Source of the DNA: an uncultured Candidatus Saccharibacteria bacterium
Lineage (GTDB): Bacteria > Patescibacteriota > Saccharimonadia > Saccharimonadales > Saccharimonadaceae
NCBI GenBank assembly: GCA_947428935.1
Contig: CANENS010000012.1
Coordinates: forward strand, 1-40,764
Reading direction: 5' to 3'
DNA: 40,764 nucleotides
Made by a program: the position numbers and the translations under genes. Below, piece after piece: positions 38,650-40,764 of the stretch. Numbering within the stretch: the stretch's first letter is position 1; each line of letters opens with the position of its first letter. Under the pieces are notes generated by a model that searched no databases, was not told the origin of the DNA, and was given only the letters and a program-made list of their open reading frames with translations.

Positions 38650-38758
38650 ATATACATGAGAGCCACATCTTTGACAGAATAGCGATTGATTTTTGTGAAA
38701 TTTTTGGTATAATCTAGATACGCCTTTTTGTATTAGAAGGCAGCGGTTTTTAAATGAT

Positions 38759-38847
38759 GCGCTCGTGGTGGAATTGGTAGACACGCTACCTTGAGGTGGT
38801 AGTGGCGATTTTAAGCTGTGCTAGTTCGAGTCTAGTCGAGCGCACCA
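38759..38847 (+). tRNA. tRNA-Leu (GAG)
   Basis: 89 nt with a long variable arm, as expected for Leu. Acceptor GCGCTCG pairs with CGAGCGC, then A and encoded CCA. The anticodon stem CTACC/GGTAG closes TTGAGGT, anticodon GAG. A TATAAT about 50 nt upstream with TTGATT 16 bp before it is the likely promoter. Confidence 0.95.
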
Positions 38848-38964
38848 AGATAGTTTTATTGTTTTGAATAGCCCATTGGACTCCGACTTACGGAAGTAGA
38901 TGAGGCTATTTTATCTGGCTAGAACGCATCGAGAGCTAGACGAGAACTATCTGCGAAGCGGATA

Positions 38965-38989
38965 GTTCGTTCTTCGTAGGAGCCAAACA
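38965..38989. other. Hairpin between tRNA-Leu and the surface operon
   Basis: GAACTATC and GATAGTTC form an 8-bp stem around TGCGAAGCG. It may end the tRNA transcript, though no T run follows. Apart from the promoter at 39058-39086, I see nothing else in 38850-39129. Confidence 0.35.
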
Positions 38990-39057
38990 AAACTAGAATA
39001 CTCTCTTTAAACGAAGAAACTCGCAAAGATTGAAACTGATTTTTCAGAAAAAAGCTC

Positions 39058-39086
39058 TTGTCAAAAAAGATGGATTGGTGTAACAT
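39058..39086 (+). promoter_or_regulatory. Promoter of the secreted surface-protein operon
   Basis: TTGTCA (39058-39063) and TAACAT (39081-39086), spacing 17, about 45 nt before ATG 39130. Confidence 0.5.
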
Positions 39087-39129
39087 AAGGATTAATAAAA
39101 CATGTATTAGAAACAAAAAGGAATTGAAG

Positions 39130-39735
39130 ATGGAAAAGATGGTCCGAAATTTGCTGGGGGTTACTGGAATTCTAATCGGAGCTTCAGTAGTGGGCTTGCC
39201 CTTGATGAGTACTCATGCTGCTCCTCAGACCTTCGTTTGTCAAGATGGTACTGAAGGAGTTGGCCCGTTGCTCTGTCGCGCTTCGGACGAAGATGAATCG
39301 AACGTTCGTTTGAATGTGGACCATACGATATCTCTCGACGCCGTAGCGACTGGCGGTATTGTGCAGGTGAACGCCGAGGCGGCCAGGCAGGGCACGATCT
39401 CAGCTACGGTTAGCAGTAGCGCTCCATATACGGTGTCGTTGAGCGCAGCGCAACCTAACCTTTCTAATGCGGACAAAACTCATAGTATCCCGGCGAAGTC
39501 GACGGTTCAAGCCGGCACCAGCGCGTGGGGAATTAAGAAAATCACCGAAACTGACGGTACTCTCGCGAACGCGGCTAACTATACCGCGATCACGACTAAG
39601 CCAGAAGTGTTTTATGAAAGCACAAAATCTGCAGATAAACAGAAGATTGATTTCGAGGCTGGTGTATCTGTTGATGCGGGCGTACCAGCTGGTTTATATA
39701 GCACAGAGGTGACGGTAACAGCCGCAATAAAATAA
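39130..39735 (+). CDS. Secreted beta-rich surface protein (WxL-like)
   Basis: 201 residues from ATG 39130 with AAAAAGGAA upstream. Residues 1-31 are a signal peptide (KMVRNLLGVTGILIGASVVG, cleaved near THAA). The mature part is Ser/Thr/Ala-rich, with strands (GTISATVSSSAPYTVSLSAA) and a closing PAGLYSTEVTVTAAIK. This fits the fold seen in WxL/DUF4402-type surface proteins that end in a GxYxxxxTVTxxx strand, but the W-x-L motif itself is missing. Two early cysteines (FVCQDG, LLCRAS) may pair. The next gene, 9 nt downstream, encodes a membrane-anchored DUF916-like protein, the usual partner. Confidence 0.6.
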   Translation: MEKMVRNLLGVTGILIGASVVGLPLMSTHAAPQTFVCQDGTEGVGPLLCRASDEDESNVRLNVDHTISLDAVATGGIVQVNAEAARQGTISATVSSSAPYTVSLSAAQPNLSNADKTHSIPAKSTVQAGTSAWGIKKITETDGTLANAANYTAITTKPEVFYESTKSADKQKIDFEAGVSVDAGVPAGLYSTEVTVTAAIK

Positions 39736-39744
39736 GGAAAATTA

Positions 39745-40689
39745 ATGTTCAAAAAAATCGTTCTGGCAGTCTGTCTTGCCCTAATTTCCTGCCTACCCGC
39801 TGCGCCAGTTTCGGCTCTCGAGGCCGGTGATGTTGTAGTCCGGGTCAATCCAGCGGAGCAAAAAATCACTCTTGAGCCGGGAACGATTCTGACCGGGGGC
39901 GTTAAAGTCCAGAATATTGGTCGGAAGGCTTTTACTTTTCGACCGCTAACCGCACCATATTGGGTGAAGGGCGATGACTATTTGCCGGATTTTGCTACTG
40001 AGACCGCTTATACCAAAATGCACAATTGGATTAGCTTTGAACAGGAAGAATATCATTTGGAACCGGGCACAGAAGTTGAAGTCCCTTTTCGGGTCCGAGT
40101 GCCGCAAGACATTCCTGGCGGCGGCCAATATGCGGCGATTATTTTTGAGACTCGCGATAGTGTTGATGAGCAACAGTCGTTTCAGGCCGTGAATCGGGTC
40201 GCGTCGCTGCTATATGCGAAAGTCAAAGGTGAAACGCGCGAGAGCGGTCAAATCACTTCGCAAAGCTTGCCGAGCTTCTTCCTAGGAAAGCCAATTTCGG
40301 CTGATATAACCATCCATAATGACGGCAATCTAGACTTCCCAGTCACACATACTCTGTCGGTCAATGATTTTTTCACCGGTCGTAGTCTGCTCGACCCTAT
40401 GAACGATGACCCTCACGAAGAACGCCCTGGCTATTCCTATGCTGTTATTTTGCCAGATACTTCGCGGCTTAGTACACTAACTTGGGATGGCTCGCCGCGC
40501 TTCGGATTATTTAGGGTACGCGAAACCGCCTCGTTTTTAGATCGCGAAGAAGTGTTTGAACGGGTAGTATTTGTTTGTCCGATTTGGTTGCTCGCATTGG
40601 TAATTTTCTTTATCGTCCTGGCGGTGATTTGGATTATCTTGCGGATAGTATCGAGGAAAAAGAAACGACACGTTAAATATACGGTCTAA
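39745..40689 (+). CDS. Membrane-anchored DUF916/WxLIP-like surface protein
   Basis: 314 residues, starting behind AAGGAAA. A signal peptide covers 1-25 (KKIVLAVCLALISCLPAAPV, then SALEAG). Two Ig-like domains follow, about 28-140 (VNPAEQKITLEPGTILTGGV, then VPFRVRVPQDIPGGGQYAAI) and 145-265 (ADITIHNDGNLDFPVTHTLS). One membrane helix is at about 280-303 (LLALVIFFIVLAVIWIIL), with a basic tail RKKKRH. This order is that of WxL-interacting proteins (DUF916 plus DUF3324), which hold WxL proteins at the cell surface. It is cotranscribed with the secreted gene upstream. An adhesion role is inferred. Confidence 0.65.
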   Translation: MFKKIVLAVCLALISCLPAAPVSALEAGDVVVRVNPAEQKITLEPGTILTGGVKVQNIGRKAFTFRPLTAPYWVKGDDYLPDFATETAYTKMHNWISFEQEEYHLEPGTEVEVPFRVRVPQDIPGGGQYAAIIFETRDSVDEQQSFQAVNRVASLLYAKVKGETRESGQITSQSLPSFFLGKPISADITIHNDGNLDFPVTHTLSVNDFFTGRSLLDPMNDDPHEERPGYSYAVILPDTSRLSTLTWDGSPRFGLFRVRETASFLDREEVFERVVFVCPIWLLALVIFFIVLAVIWIILRIVSRKKKRHVKYTV

Positions 40690-40709
40690 AAACGATCTTA
40701 ATATTCCAA

Positions 40710-40764
40710 TCTATCTTGCTGGCGCATCGCTGAATTAGCTCTCTATCTTGCTGGCGCATCGCTG
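40710..40764. repeat. Direct repeat of 23 bp with 32-bp period, cut by window end
   Basis: TCTATCTTGCTGGCGCATCG (then CTG) occurs at 40710-40732 and again at 40742-40764. The spacer is AATTAGCTC. Only two copies are visible because the window ends inside the array. It may be a tandem repeat or another type of array. Confidence 0.5.

Noticed and set aside
38658-38684. Eight-codon frame behind the orphan TetR promoter
   Set aside because: It is too short, has no ribosome-binding site and shows no sign of selection; noted only as a possible gene remnant.
38919-39116. Minus-strand 65-codon frame upstream of the surface operon
   Set aside because: It covers a hairpin and the promoter of the plus-strand genes and has no ribosome-binding site.

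Overview
The window looks like chromosome from a Candidatus Saccharibacteria (TM7/Patescibacteria) cell. This is inferred from gene content and style, not from a marker gene. Genes are tightly packed with short gaps, and several have a TATAAT-type -10 box ending 6-7 nt before the ATG, as expected for leaderless mRNAs. Envelope and surface genes dominate: murA, murB, galU, a membrane-anchored GH25 muramidase, MMPL and ABC-2 exporters, a pilus-type ATPase and a secreted two-gene surface operon. This fits a small epibiotic cell that depends on its envelope and on a host.

Layout. 1-6.2 kb: an inverted repeat, a fragment of a hypervariable surface-protein gene, a PRC-barrel gene, an unusual HTH-MurA fusion, galU and lepA. 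6.2-7.5 kb: a decayed gene and a second hypervariable fragment with its own promoter and leader. 7.5-15.5 kb: an AT-richer accessory block, probably an integrated element. It holds a PIN-domain protein, a leftward operon (membrane protein, PD-(D/E)XK-like protein, DnaB-like protein with a changed P-loop, small protein), a rightward replication ATPase, a small gene and a large serine recombinase. The 0.7 kb between the divergent operons is rich in predicted RNA structure. The recombinase frame has no stop codon and runs through an antisense tRNA-Arg into murB. 15.5-19 kb: murB-folD, an unknown gene behind a long hairpin leader, tRNA-Lys and a duplicated tRNA-Lys 3' end. 19-25.2 kb: a possible small RNA, the GH25 muramidase, a third hypervariable fragment, an ABC-F ATPase, a membrane protein behind an attenuator-like leader, a frameshifted HIT gene, and a compact three-way-junction RNA upstream of an unknown gene. 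25.2-30 kb: a YhgE-like protein and an MMPL exporter with a divergent TetR regulator. 30-38.3 kb: a type IIG-like adenine methyltransferase, a TetR-controlled ABC-2 exporter and a GspE/PilB ATPase. 38.3-40.8 kb: a fifth hypervariable fragment, an orphan TetR-type promoter, tRNA-Leu and two secreted surface proteins.

The most interesting pattern is a set of five dispersed cassettes of about 200 bp (near 0.27, 6.96, 20.73, 29.04 and 38.34 kb). They encode the same C-terminal domain. A fixed framework is interrupted by codons that differ between copies and are almost all NNC or NNT, the footprint expected of adenine-directed mutagenesis in diversity-generating retroelements. No reverse transcriptase or template repeat is in the window, so these are orphan variable repeats or silent cassettes here.

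Two exporter operons carry readable regulation. The TetR next to MMPL has paired TGACCnnnGGTCA operators 43 bp apart, and the same pair recurs at an orphan promoter near 38.6 kb. The TetR of the ABC-2 operon has ATAACnnnnGTTAT operators at its own promoter and again inside the operon. All function calls rest on motifs read by eye; no database search was run.
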